The translations under genes were made by a program, and so were the position numbers. From positions 124,001 through 188,000 of the forward strand of contig NZ_MAFQ01000003.1 of the NCBI RefSeq assembly GCF_002013895.1: 64,000 nt of DNA, given 5' to 3'. This DNA comes from Mycobacteroides franklinii (GTDB taxonomy: Bacteria; Actinomycetota; Actinomycetes; Mycobacteriales; Mycobacteriaceae). The notes below the pieces were generated by a model. It did not search any database. It was given only the letters and a program-made list of their open reading frames with translations, and was not told the DNA's origin. The first letter of the stretch is position 1. Each line of letters opens with the position of its first letter. Positions 29,725 through 38,765 of this stretch are shown in pieces.

Positions 29725-31227
29725 CTAGTTGAGCCGCGCGGATCCATCCGCCGCGACTTCGATTGACGCACCGGCGATGTCAGCGTCCGCAAGCTGCACG
29801 GCGGCGTCCCGGTCATCGATCTTGGCGAAGGTGCGCGCTCCCGCGGGTGTGCGCACACTGACGAACGCCTGGAACGGTGATCCGTCCCGTCCGTAGTTGA
29901 CGGTCCACGCTTCGACGGTCGCCGCGCCCGCGTAGCCGTCCGCAGCCTCGGTCCGGGGCTCTTGGTCGACGTCGGCCTGCACGTCCTCGTACGCGAATCC
30001 GGCTGCGGGCGGCTCGGTTCCGTAGATTCCGAACGCGTGCTTGGTGAGATATCCGCCGTTGGCCGTGATCAGCCCCTTGGCGCCGGGGCGCTCACGCAGC
30101 CGCTGCACCATGGTCGCGATGGAGTGCGTGACGTAGTTGCACCAGGGACCACCGGCGAAGGTGAGCCCACCGGTGACCGTCAGCGGCCGCGCCCGATCAT
30201 CGAGCGCCAACCCCAGCTCGTTGGCCGCGACCTGCACCGCCGACGGGAAGCAGGAGTAGATGTCGATCAGCTCCACGTCGTCGGTGCCCAGTCCGGCGAG
30301 GTCGAATGCGCGCTTGCCCGCCAGCCGGATGGCCGGCGACCGGTGCAGTTCACGACGCTCACTGAGCGCGAAGGTGTCGTTCGCTTGGGCGCCGGAGAGG
30401 GGAAACACCCAGTGGTCTTGGGGGATTTGCAACCGCAACGCCGTTTCCACGGAGGTGAGCAAGACCACCGCCCCCTGCTCGACCATGTTGTTCGAGTTCA
30501 TCAGCTTGGTGTACGGGGAGCTGATCCACCGATTGTCGGGGCCGGGGGTGGCAATCTCCTCGGCGGTATACGCGTCGTTGGACCAGGCGTGTGTGTTGTT
30601 CACCGCCACCGCGTTGAACCGCTGCCACAGCTGCGAAATCGCGGTGCGATGGTCCGCGATGGAAGCGCCGTTGGCGATGCGTATCGCCTGCTCGAAGAGC
30701 GGGTAGACGTGGCCGGGAGAGATCAAGCCAATCGCGGTCTCCGCGCCACCGACTTGATCCATACGACCACCGAGAACTGTTGCTTCAGCGACGGATTCGT
30801 CCTGATTGGTCCACGTGGGCTGCACGCCGGTGGCCATCATCTTGTTGCGCGAACGCCACATCTCCGCGCCACCGATCAGAACCACGTCGGCGTCCCCGGC
30901 GAGGATGTCGGCGGCCGCGTGGTTGACCAGCAGCTGCGGCGAGTTGCCGCTGGGGCCGGTGTAGAAGGTGCGCTTGGGCACCGCACCAAGGCGCTCACCG
31001 AGGAGCACACCCGGGTCGCGGTACTTCCACGAGAAGATGTTCGCCACCGATACCGTGTCGATCGCCGCGAGCAGCTCGGCCGCCCCGGCGTCGTCGGCGG
31101 CCAGGCGCGCCGCCCGTTCCATAAGCTCGATGGGCTCCGGGATCTCGGAGAACGGGGTGTCGGCTGGTGTCCGCTGGTTGACCTGTCCGGTACCGACAAG
31201 GACCGGCGTGCGAGGGTCGAGGGCCAT
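29725..31227 (-). CDS. Thiolase-superfamily acetyl-CoA acetyltransferase-like protein
   Basis: 500 residues with thiolase halves (TPVLVGTGQVNQR; VLIGGAEMWRSRNKM; VELIDIYSCFPSAVQVAANELGL; ANGGYLTKHAFGIYG) and a C-terminal extra domain of about 90 residues found in the large mycobacterial thiolase-like group. Where canonical thiolases have the acylated Cys before the SG pair, this protein reads FYTGPSGNSPQLLVN with no Cys. The C-terminal Cys of the HDCF-like segment (YSCFPSA) and the His in GGYLTKH remain. Classical thiolytic activity is therefore doubtful; SCP2/TLP1-like acyl-CoA binding or condensation is possible. GTG/ATG 31227 fits the family N-terminus. Confidence 0.8.
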   Translation of the reverse strand: MALDPRTPVLVGTGQVNQRTPADTPFSEIPEPIELMERAARLAADDAGAAELLAAIDTVSVANIFSWKYRDPGVLLGERLGAVPKRTFYTGPSGNSPQLLVNHAAADILAGDADVVLIGGAEMWRSRNKMMATGVQPTWTNQDESVAEATVLGGRMDQVGGAETAIGLISPGHVYPLFEQAIRIANGASIADHRTAISQLWQRFNAVAVNNTHAWSNDAYTAEEIATPGPDNRWISSPYTKLMNSNNMVEQGAVVLLTSVETALRLQIPQDHWVFPLSGAQANDTFALSERRELHRSPAIRLAGKRAFDLAGLGTDDVELIDIYSCFPSAVQVAANELGLALDDRARPLTVTGGLTFAGGPWCNYVTHSIATMVQRLRERPGAKGLITANGGYLTKHAFGIYGTEPPAAGFAYEDVQADVDQEPRTEAADGYAGAATVEAWTVNYGRDGSPFQAFVSVRTPAGARTFAKIDDRDAAVQLADADIAGASIEVAADGSARLN

Positions 31228-31274
31228 TCGCCGATGGTAACCAACCGCCTGGTTGGTCGCTGAGGGTCGTCCCG

Positions 31275-32060
31275 TTAGGTGGACAGAGCGGGCCCGGGCC
31301 CCTCGATCTGACTACCCGCTCCCGTCATGTCCTTGAGGTCGACGCCGGAGCGGCCGATCTGACGCGCCCCGGCCACCAGGGCAGCCACCACCTGCGCCGC
31401 CTGGTCATAACCCAGCCCCTCGGGGGGATGGATATTCGAAACGCAGTTACGTTGTGCATCAGTACATCCCACGATGGGATTGTGCGTGAGATATATCCCG
31501 ACGCTGTCGGCGACCGACAGTCCCGGGCGCTCCCCAATGAGGACCAACACCGTGTCAACGCCCAAGGCGGCGCCGATGTGGTCACCCAGGGCCACACGTG
31601 CCTGTGTCGCGACGACCAACGGTGCGATCGAGTACCCGCGTAACCGCTGGTGCAACGCTTGCAACAGCGGCACCCCGTGGTCGTCCAGGGCTCGCGGTGA
31701 TAACCCGTCGGCCAGCACGATGCCGATATCGCCGCCGGATCCGGGCAGCACGTCCAGCGCACCCTCGGCGGGGGCGCGCCCCAGGTCAGGGCGGCGCAGG
31801 TATTCGGATCGATCCGCCGCACGGCTGGTGATCAGCAGCGGCGTACCCAACCCCAGTCCGTCGATTCGGCCGGCCAAGGCGCGCGCATCCAATGGCGTGT
31901 GCACCGCGTCGCGGGCCGCGGCGTGCGCCGTCCCGAACTCCAGTACCCGCGTGGTGGGCAGCGCATCTCCGCTGCGCCCCAAACCGATTCGAGACTGCGT
32001 GGACCGGCGCAGGGCGTCCCAGATATCGTGCGCCGCAACGTTGTTGGCGATGTCGCTCAT
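31275..32060 (-). CDS. eutC: Ethanolamine ammonia-lyase small subunit
   Basis: 261 residues. EutC forms the B12-binding interface of ethanolamine ammonia-lyase, which uses adenosylcobalamin to split ethanolamine into acetaldehyde and ammonia. Family motifs are RSTQSRIGLGRSGDALPTT at the N-terminus, LLITSRAADRSEYLRRPDLG, the GERPGLSVADSVGIYLTH core and CTDAQRNCVSNIHPPEGLGYD. It is slightly shorter than enterobacterial EutC (about 295) mainly at the N-terminus. The ATG overlaps the eutB stop by 4 bp, so the subunits are translationally coupled. Confidence 0.95.
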   Translation of the reverse strand: MSDIANNVAAHDIWDALRRSTQSRIGLGRSGDALPTTRVLEFGTAHAAARDAVHTPLDARALAGRIDGLGLGTPLLITSRAADRSEYLRRPDLGRAPAEGALDVLPGSGGDIGIVLADGLSPRALDDHGVPLLQALHQRLRGYSIAPLVVATQARVALGDHIGAALGVDTVLVLIGERPGLSVADSVGIYLTHNPIVGCTDAQRNCVSNIHPPEGLGYDQAAQVVAALVAGARQIGRSGVDLKDMTGAGSQIEGPGPALST

Positions 32061-33460
32061 AACAGCGCCCGCAACGGTGAGTCACTGACCGCGATTTCAC
32101 GCAGTCCACCATCACGCTCAAGCATCCCCATGCGATCAAGCCAGTCGTTGAACTCCGGAGCCGGTCGCAGCCCGAAGGTGCGGCGCGCGAACAGCGCATC
32201 GTGGAAGGACAGGCTCTGGTACCCCAGCATGACGTCGTCGGCCCCGGGCACCGCGATGACAAACGCGACCCCCGCAGCGGTCAGCACGGTGAGCAGCACA
32301 TCCATGTCATCGGAATCAGCCTCGGCGTGATTGGTGTAGCAGACGTCCACTCCCATCGGCAGTCCCAGCAGCTTGCCGCAGAAGTGATCTTCCAGACCGG
32401 CCCTGATGATCTGCTTACCGTCGTAAAGATATTCCGGCCCAATGAATCCCACAACGGTGTTGACCAGGAGCGGCTCCACCTCGCGCGCGACGGCGTACGC
32501 CCGCGCCTCCAATGTCTGCTGATCCACCGCAACGCCGCCCACCCCGATGTGCGCTCCCGCGGACAGCGCCGACCCCTGACCCGTCTCGAGGTACATGACG
32601 TTGTTGCCCACAGTGCCGCGTCCCAACGAACGTCCGGCCTCATTCGCCTCACGGAGCAGCTCCAGATTGACCCCGAAGCTCTCGTTGGCACCTTCGGTTC
32701 CGGCTATCGACTGGAACACCAAGTCCACCGGTAGATTTCGTTCGATAAGTTCGATTGTGGTGGTGACGTGGGCGAGCACGCACGACTGTGTGGGGATGTC
32801 GAATCGCAATCGGATGTCGTCGATGAGACGCAGCAGGTCGCCCGCGGCATGCGGGGAATCAGTCGCCGGATTGATGCCTATGACGGCATCACCGCATCCC
32901 AGCAGCAGACCGTCAAGGGTCGCGGCGGCGATACCCCGGGCGTCGTCAGTCGGATGGTTGGGCTGCAGCCGGGTCGCCAGCGTGCCCGGCAGACCGATGG
33001 TGGTGCGAAAGGCGCTGCGGTTGCGCACCGCAGCGCCGACAGCGATGAGGTCTTGATTGCGCATCAACTTGCTGACCGCCGCGACCATCTCGGGAGTCAA
33101 CCCGGGCGAGACATCCTTGAGGGACTGCGCCCCATGCGGTTTGGTGATGGTCTCCAACAGCCAGTCCCGGAAATCACCAACGGTCAGGTGTGAGATGACG
33201 GCGAAGGCATCGGCATCATGACTGTCGATGATGAGCCGGGTGACCTCGTCCGTGTCATACGGGACGATTTCCTCGGACAGGAACGCCGCCAGCGGCACCT
33301 CTGCCAGGACCCAGCGTGCCGCGGCTCGTTCGGCATCGGACTGCGCCGCGCAGCCCGCGAGTTCGTCACCGGATCGGGGCGGCGATGCCTTCGCGAGAAC
33401 TTCGGCGAGCGACTCGAACCGGTAGGTGACCGGCCCGACGATGTGACGAAAAGTACTCAT
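32057..33460 (-). CDS. eutB: Ethanolamine ammonia-lyase large subunit
   Basis: 467 residues, normal length for EutB, the catalytic TIM-barrel subunit. Recognisable blocks are AQSDAERAAARWVLAEVPL, DAVIGINPATDS, HVTTTIELIERNLPVDLVFQSIAGTEGANESFGVNL (split over residues about 235-280), YLETGQGSALSAGAHIG and GVDVCYTNHAEADSDDMD. No reactivating factor (EutA) or microcompartment shell gene is present nearby. This is the soluble two-gene form found in actinobacteria and pseudomonads. The gene lies 7 bp after the permease gene and is probably in the same transcript. Confidence 0.97.
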   Translation of the reverse strand: MSTFRHIVGPVTYRFESLAEVLAKASPPRSGDELAGCAAQSDAERAAARWVLAEVPLAAFLSEEIVPYDTDEVTRLIIDSHDADAFAVISHLTVGDFRDWLLETITKPHGAQSLKDVSPGLTPEMVAAVSKLMRNQDLIAVGAAVRNRSAFRTTIGLPGTLATRLQPNHPTDDARGIAAATLDGLLLGCGDAVIGINPATDSPHAAGDLLRLIDDIRLRFDIPTQSCVLAHVTTTIELIERNLPVDLVFQSIAGTEGANESFGVNLELLREANEAGRSLGRGTVGNNVMYLETGQGSALSAGAHIGVGGVAVDQQTLEARAYAVAREVEPLLVNTVVGFIGPEYLYDGKQIIRAGLEDHFCGKLLGLPMGVDVCYTNHAEADSDDMDVLLTVLTAAGVAFVIAVPGADDVMLGYQSLSFHDALFARRTFGLRPAPEFNDWLDRMGMLERDGGLREIAVSDSPLRALL

Positions 33461-33467
33461 AATGTGC

Positions 33468-34931
33468 CTATTTCAGTTCGTTCTCGGCTTCGGCAAGCGC
33501 CGCGAACTCCTCGTCTGGCGAGTTCGCAACCAAATGGTGACGGCTATACAACCCAAAGTACGCCATAAACAGCACAAACACACCAAATGTGGCGAAGGCT
33601 GCGGTGGTATCGACAATAAATGTCGCCACGACAGCAACACAGGCGATCACCAGTGCGAAGCCGCTTGTGGCGATGCCTCCGGGCGTTCGGTACGGCCGCT
33701 CCATCTCCGGCTCGCGAATGCGCAGCACGATATGGCTCACCATCATCAACACGTAGCTCAGCGCCGCGCCGAACACCGCCATGTTGAGCAACATGGCGCC
33801 TTTACCGGTGAGCGACAACAGGAATCCAATGATTCCCGGAACGATCAGCGCCAGCACGGGCGCCTTGCGACTGTTGGTGACGGACAGCCCGGTCGGTAGG
33901 TAGCCCGCCCGGGACAAGGCGAAGGTCTGCCGACTGTAGGCGTAGACGATGGAGAAGAAACTGGCGATGAGTCCGGCCAGTCCGATGTAGTTGACCGCCT
34001 TGGCGACCGTCGCGGTTCCCAGCGCCTCGACCAAGGGATTACCCGACTGTCCCATGGCCTCGGCTCCCCCGGCTCCGGGAACCAGGAACAGCACGGCCGT
34101 GCCGGTGATGACGAGCACCAGCATCGCCATCAGGATTCCGCGCGGGATGTTCTTGGCAGGGTCGCGCGCCTCCTCCGCCGCCAGCGGAACACCCTCGATC
34201 GCCAGGAACAACCAAATCGCGAATGGCACCGCTGCCCAGATACCCAGATATCCATAGGGCAGGAATGCCGATGCACCCCTTGCCGTCTCGTCAACCGGAA
34301 TGTCGGTGAGATTGGCCGCGTCGAATCGGCCCACAGCACCGATCGCGAAGGTCACCAGACCAACCAGCGCAACTCCGGTGATGATGAACATCGTCCTGAG
34401 CGCCTCACCGGCTCCACTGAGATGGATGCCGATGAAGATCGCGTAAACCGCCAGGTAGACCCACCATCCGTCGGTGAGGCCGGGCAGGTGCAGTGATTCG
34501 ACGTAGCTTCCGATGAAGGTGGCGATGGCCGCCGGGGCGATCGCGTACTCAATGAGAATCGCCGTCCCCGTGGCGAATCCGCCCCACGGGCCAAGCGCAC
34601 GGCGGGCAAAGGTATAGCCGCCACCCGCGGTGGGCAACGCGGACGACATCTCGGCCATGCTGAGCACCATCGACAGATACATCGCGGCGATGATGACCGC
34701 CGCGATGGCCAAACCACCGAACCCGCCCTTGCTCAAGCCGGTGTTCCAGCCCGCGTAATCGCCCGAGATGACATAACTGACGCCGAGACCCGCCAGTAGC
34801 ACCCAACCCGCGGTGCCCGATCTCAGCTGTCGCCTGGCGAGATAGTCGGCGTCCTCCACATGAGACTGCACGCCCGCATGATCATGTAGCGCTTCCGGGT
34901 GTGAGCCGGCGGCGTCATCGGAAGTTGGCAT
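33468..34931 (-). CDS. eat: Ethanolamine permease, APC superfamily
   Basis: 487 residues with about 12 transmembrane segments. The N-terminal LLAGLGVSYVISGDYAGWNTGLSKGGFGG (residues about 45-75) and the ALPTAGGGYTFARRALGPWGGFATGTAI segment are characteristic of the ethanolamine transporter (Eat) branch of APC permeases. Linkage to eutBC confirms the likely substrate. The hydrophilic N-terminus (first 35 residues) is acidic. ATG 34931 starts 60 bp after the mftG stop on the same strand, so read-through from the mycofactocin operon is possible. Confidence 0.92.
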   Translation of the reverse strand: MPTSDDAAGSHPEALHDHAGVQSHVEDADYLARRQLRSGTAGWVLLAGLGVSYVISGDYAGWNTGLSKGGFGGLAIAAVIIAAMYLSMVLSMAEMSSALPTAGGGYTFARRALGPWGGFATGTAILIEYAIAPAAIATFIGSYVESLHLPGLTDGWWVYLAVYAIFIGIHLSGAGEALRTMFIITGVALVGLVTFAIGAVGRFDAANLTDIPVDETARGASAFLPYGYLGIWAAVPFAIWLFLAIEGVPLAAEEARDPAKNIPRGILMAMLVLVITGTAVLFLVPGAGGAEAMGQSGNPLVEALGTATVAKAVNYIGLAGLIASFFSIVYAYSRQTFALSRAGYLPTGLSVTNSRKAPVLALIVPGIIGFLLSLTGKGAMLLNMAVFGAALSYVLMMVSHIVLRIREPEMERPYRTPGGIATSGFALVIACVAVVATFIVDTTAAFATFGVFVLFMAYFGLYSRHHLVANSPDEEFAALAEAENELK

Positions 34932-34974
34932 CGTCCAATTGTGCGACCGATGGTCTGCGCGCGTGGGTCAGACG

Positions 34975-34992
34975 ACGAGATTCATATCTCGT
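34975..34992 (-). other. Hairpin at the mftG stop codon
   Basis: ACGAGAT-TCAT-ATCTCGT is a perfect 7-bp-stem hairpin ending in the mftG stop codon. No T-tract follows on the minus strand, so it is at best a weak terminator or attenuator between mftG and the ethanolamine permease gene. Confidence 0.4.
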
Positions 34993-36476
34993 TACGACCA
35001 CGCAACAAACTGCGCGGCCCGATGCCCGACCATCGCAATGGTGGCTGCCGGCCCCCGGCTGGGAATGGTCGGCAAGATCGACCCGTCGATGACAAATAGC
35101 CCGTCAATTCCTCTGACGCGACAGTATTTGTCGACAACAGCATGCTTGTCACCATCATTGCCCATGGGAGCGGTTCCGCACAGATGCTGCGACGTGGACC
35201 ACCGGGGACCACCAAACCGCCGCCCATAGAGTTCGGATACCAGGCGTACTCCGTCACGCAGCCGATCCATATCAGCGGTCTCGCTGTCGTACCTCAGGTC
35301 GATGTACACCGGTGCCGCAGGGTCGGTCGATCGCAGCTCAAGGCGGCCACGGCACTGTGGCGTCATCAGCGCGACACCGATCTGCCGCGCATCCACACCG
35401 TCCACCCTGACACCGGCCATGGCAGCGAATCCGGTTGTATAGGGCCTTATCTCGATACCCATCGGGCGGTCGGTGTGCAACACGGTGTCCAGGACCGGAT
35501 AGCCCTGTTGCCCTTCGTCACCGGTATCCAGCACCCATTCCGCGTGGTCCATCACACGCGTACCGACACCCGGCAGGTCGACGACGGGCTGCACGCCTAC
35601 CGCCCGCAGGTCGTCCGCCGGGCCAATCCCGGAGAGCAGCAGCAGTTTTGCGCTCTCAATTGCCCCCGCGCTCAATATGATTCGATCGGCGGTCAGGGTC
35701 CTCACCGAATTCCCCACCGCCACCTGCACGCCGGTGGCCCGCCCACCGCCGAACATTATCCGCAACACCCGGGTACCGGAGTAGACCGCAAGATTGGGAC
35801 GCCAGCCCGCACCCTCCAGATAGGCACGTGCGGGCCCGACCCTCATCCCGCTGTCGATGTTGAGTGGGACCAATCCCACCCCAACTCCGGCCGAGCCGTT
35901 GAGATCGGCGACTTCCGGGTGTCCACCCGTGACCGCACGATCCATCAATTCTCTTCCGGCGCTGCTCTGTTCGTGTCTGCGTCCGATTGGTATGGGGCCA
36001 GACGATCCATGCAGAGGATCGTCGCGAAAATCGCGGTCGGTCTCCATCGCGCGGAAATGATCGCGCACATCCGTCCATGACCATCCCGGCACCGACCAGC
36101 CATCGAAATCCGCGGGCCGGCCACGCACGAAATAGCCGCCGTTGATCGCGCCCGAACCGCCCACCACGGACCCGCGTACCAGCTCGGCCTGATCACCTGT
36201 GGACGTCAAAGTCGCCCAGTAATAGGTGGCTATCTGGCTGTCGGGGCCGATCGGGAGCCGGTACCCATCGCGCACCCCGTCCTCGTCCGCCGACGACGCG
36301 GGCCCCGCCTCGAGAAGTACCACCCGAAACGATGGATCCTCGGAAAGACGCCCTGCCAGAATCGAACCCGCGCTACCTGCGCCCACGATGAGCGCATCCG
36401 CGTGGATCGGCCTACTCAGGGCCGGAGTTCCGGTCGGAGCGCACCGAGATCGCGCTCCTGCATCATCCCGGACCAC
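34992..36476 (-). CDS. mftG: Mycofactocin-associated GMC-family flavoprotein dehydrogenase
   Basis: About 494 residues from GTG 36476. A GMC oxidoreductase with the FAD-binding [17 protein letters not shown] and LLEAGPAS, the second GMC signature [41 protein letters not shown], and the C-terminal HLCGTAPMG...[17 protein letters not shown]. MftG is reported to reoxidise mycofactocinol and pass electrons toward the respiratory chain during ethanol growth. The conserved protein begins about 20 residues after the GTG. A CTG at 36419 overlapping the mftF stop (CTGA) is an attractive but unconventional alternative. It is the last gene of the mft operon. Confidence 0.93.
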   Translation of the reverse strand: MVRDDAGARSRCAPTGTPALSRPIHADALIVGAGSAGSILAGRLSEDPSFRVVLLEAGPASSADEDGVRDGYRLPIGPDSQIATYYWATLTSTGDQAELVRGSVVGGSGAINGGYFVRGRPADFDGWSVPGWSWTDVRDHFRAMETDRDFRDDPLHGSSGPIPIGRRHEQSSAGRELMDRAVTGGHPEVADLNGSAGVGVGLVPLNIDSGMRVGPARAYLEGAGWRPNLAVYSGTRVLRIMFGGGRATGVQVAVGNSVRTLTADRIILSAGAIESAKLLLLSGIGPADDLRAVGVQPVVDLPGVGTRVMDHAEWVLDTGDEGQQGYPVLDTVLHTDRPMGIEIRPYTTGFAAMAGVRVDGVDARQIGVALMTPQCRGRLELRSTDPAAPVYIDLRYDSETADMDRLRDGVRLVSELYGRRFGGPRWSTSQHLCGTAPMGNDGDKHAVVDKYCRVRGIDGLFVIDGSILPTIPSRGPAATIAMVGHRAAQFVAWS

Positions 36477-37864
36477 AACCCAAACCCATAGGCGATGTCG
36501 TCCAGGCGCTTCAGAAGTACGTACTCGATCAGACCGATGCGGTCATCGGGCGAGGCCGAACTGTCGTTGCGCTTCATCCAATCGACCACGCCGTCGACAA
36601 TGGCGGCCACCACGAGCACCTGCCGGCTGCGCCGCGACAGCGCGGCCGCCACCAATGCCAATGGCCAATAGTGACGGCAGAGCGCGGATGCGATCTGCAG
36701 CGCGGCTCCACCCACCCCTTGGGCAGCCACCCGCATGACGTCACGCGGCGGCGTGTCCACTCCGCGCAGCGAGCGCGCCACGCGTCCGGCCGCGAGCGCG
36801 GCCATGCCTACCGCAGCCAGATAGCCCATTCCCGAACCCACCGCCGCGAGAATCCATACCAGCAGCGTCCATCGCGAGATCACCATGGGCGCCACCTTGT
36901 CGGGGTGGCGAGTCGACAGCGGCGCCGCACTCTTTCCGTAGAATGCCTTGCGCGCGAACCATTCCCGGAGAGTCAGCCGATGATCATGAGCCACATGAGA
37001 CACCGGCTCGTACCGGAGCCGGGAACCCGCCTCGATCAGCCGCCAGCACAGGTCGACGTCCTCACCGCACTGCAGCGATTCGTCGAACCCACCGATCTCG
37101 TCGATCGCGGACCGACGAACCACGATGGCCGCACTGGGGACATACGAGACCGGGCCGTACGGCACCACCGGCGCCTCCCGCAGACCAAGGTCCAGCGAGG
37201 AGCGTACCGCCTCATATCGAGCAATAGCGTTGTCGCTCAACACCAATCCCACGATTCGCGGCGCGACAAGGGCAACCGCCGGATCACTGAAGTGTCCCAA
37301 CAGCGCCTCGAGCCAACCGCGCCTGGGCACCACATCGGAATCCAGGAAGGCAACGAAGTCCGTGGTCGCCAGCTTCAGGCCGGTGTTACGGGCAGCCGCC
37401 GGACCTTGACTGTCGTCGTGGCGCACCACCTCCACCGGGCAATGCATACCCTCTAGATCGCTCTCCAGGATCGGGATGGTGGAACCATCGTCAACCACGA
37501 TCACGCGCATACCGCGCAGCGCACGCAGCAATCGGCGCAATCCAAATCCGTTGTCACGACATGGAATAACAACAGTCACATCGCGATATCCGGGTCCGCC
37601 TACCGGACGGGGATGCGCCACGGTGGCGTCCAGCAGCGTCCGCGCGAGCTGGGCGCTGGTCGCATCGCGAACCTCAAGTCGCCCTCCGGAAAGCAACGTC
37701 CGCGCCGCAGGCGCCAATCGCAGCAGCCGAGTCGGAGAGCCGCCCAGCAGCGCCGAGCCTTCATCGAGAACGCGAACGCGCCGGTCCACCTGAACCGCGA
37801 ACCCATCGGGCAGCCGTTCCTGCGGCGTAGACACGTTCTGCGCCTGCTCGTCATTCGTGGTCAT
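36416..37864 (-). CDS. mftF: Mycofactocin glycosyltransferase
   Basis: 482 residues. A GT2-family enzyme (GT-A fold) that adds beta-1,4-glucose units to premycofactocin. After an N-terminal domain of about 95 residues ([21 protein letters not shown]) the catalytic core starts at [18 protein letters not shown], with VIVVDDGS, the DxD-type [17 protein letters not shown] and [15 protein letters not shown]. Hydrophobic segments around residues 320-370 suggest membrane association. The ATG overlaps the mftE stop by 4 bp. Confidence 0.95.
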   Translation of the reverse strand: MTTNDEQAQNVSTPQERLPDGFAVQVDRRVRVLDEGSALLGGSPTRLLRLAPAARTLLSGGRLEVRDATSAQLARTLLDATVAHPRPVGGPGYRDVTVVIPCRDNGFGLRRLLRALRGMRVIVVDDGSTIPILESDLEGMHCPVEVVRHDDSQGPAAARNTGLKLATTDFVAFLDSDVVPRRGWLEALLGHFSDPAVALVAPRIVGLVLSDNAIARYEAVRSSLDLGLREAPVVPYGPVSYVPSAAIVVRRSAIDEIGGFDESLQCGEDVDLCWRLIEAGSRLRYEPVSHVAHDHRLTLREWFARKAFYGKSAAPLSTRHPDKVAPMVISRWTLLVWILAAVGSGMGYLAAVGMAALAAGRVARSLRGVDTPPRDVMRVAAQGVGGAALQIASALCRHYWPLALVAAALSRRSRQVLVVAAIVDGVVDWMKRNDSSASPDDRIGLIEYVLLKRLDDIAYGFGLWSGMMQERDLGALRPELRP

Positions 37865-38607
37865 ACCAGCCGCCCGTCGGCATCAGGTGTCCACCGGTGC
37901 ACCGCGTCGGCGCATCGTCGAGTCATCGTCGCGAACATCCGCGCGCCGTCCTGGCTGCTCGCGGTGGTCGGATCGCCCAGCACACCGATGGCACTCACCG
38001 CGGCCACACCGCCCGCTCGCATGGGCGCCATCAGCTCACGCAGCGGTGCCGAATTTCCGGCGAGCGCTTCCTCGCGGCGCACCACATCCGGTGAAATATG
38101 CAGCAGCAGAGACGTTTCCACGTGACCCGCGTGAGCGTCTCCGCCCTCGACCGCGCACGGCCACCACGCTATGTCGCGGCCTTCCGCGCGCAGCAGACGA
38201 ACCGCTGAGACGGTCGCCTCGATATTGCCGCCATGACCGTTCACGAAGACGATGCGCCGGCACCACTGGGCGGCGGACCTGGCGTACTCCACGAGAAGAT
38301 GCCGCAGCGCCTCGGTACCGATCGAGATCGTTCCAGCGAAGGATTGGTGCTCCCCGCTCGCCCCATACGCAATCGCCGGGGCGAGGGCCGTCCGGCCACC
38401 GACCGCGGCGGCCGCCAACTCCCGGGCCGCAGCGGTTGCCACAGCACTGGCAATCCGGGTGTCGGTATCCAGCGGCAAGTGCGGCCCGTGTTGTTCGGTC
38501 GAGCCGAGTGGAGTGAACAGAGTGATGGCCTCGTCTGCGAGCTCCGGGGAGATGGCGGTGCTCAAGACAGTCGGAACAGCCACCCGCCGATGGTAGGCCG
38601 AATTCAC
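37861..38607 (-). CDS. mftE: Mycofactocin precursor peptide peptidase (creatininase family)
   Basis: 248 residues from GTG 38607. MftE releases the C-terminal Val-Tyr-derived unit (AHDP) from MftC-processed MftA. The metal-binding creatininase motifs are [27 protein letters not shown] and [15 protein letters not shown]. The start is chosen because VNSAYHRRV resembles the N-terminus of M. tuberculosis MftE as I recall it. ATG 38622 and GTG 38583 are alternatives, and none has a strong Shine-Dalgarno. A 158-bp gap to mftD is unusual in an otherwise tightly packed operon. Confidence 0.93.
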   Translation of the reverse strand: MNSAYHRRVAVPTVLSTAISPELADEAITLFTPLGSTEQHGPHLPLDTDTRIASAVATAAARELAAAAVGGRTALAPAIAYGASGEHQSFAGTISIGTEALRHLLVEYARSAAQWCRRIVFVNGHGGNIEATVSAVRLLRAEGRDIAWWPCAVEGGDAHAGHVETSLLLHISPDVVRREEALAGNSAPLRELMAPMRAGGVAAVSAIGVLGDPTTASSQDGARMFATMTRRCADAVHRWTPDADGRLV

Positions 38608-38765
38608 GTCAAATGCATCCAAAGTTGGCGCACCCGATCGAGGTCTTTACATCCTTGCTGGCCGTCGGCATATGCGAGGGGGGCTATTTCGCCCCGATTT
38701 TCACGCCAGCCCCTGCCGCCACACCGACGCAGCCGGACACCGTGTTCAATTCCCGATGCGCCGAA

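Noticed and set aside
34932..34991. Cobalamin riboswitch before the ethanolamine genes
   Set aside because: Only 60 bp separates mftG and the permease, too short for a B12 riboswitch, and no B12-box-like core was seen.
38608..38765. A missing small mft gene between mftD and mftE
   Set aside because: No frame with a start and ribosome binding site of useful length fits on the minus strand; it is treated as an intergenic spacer.
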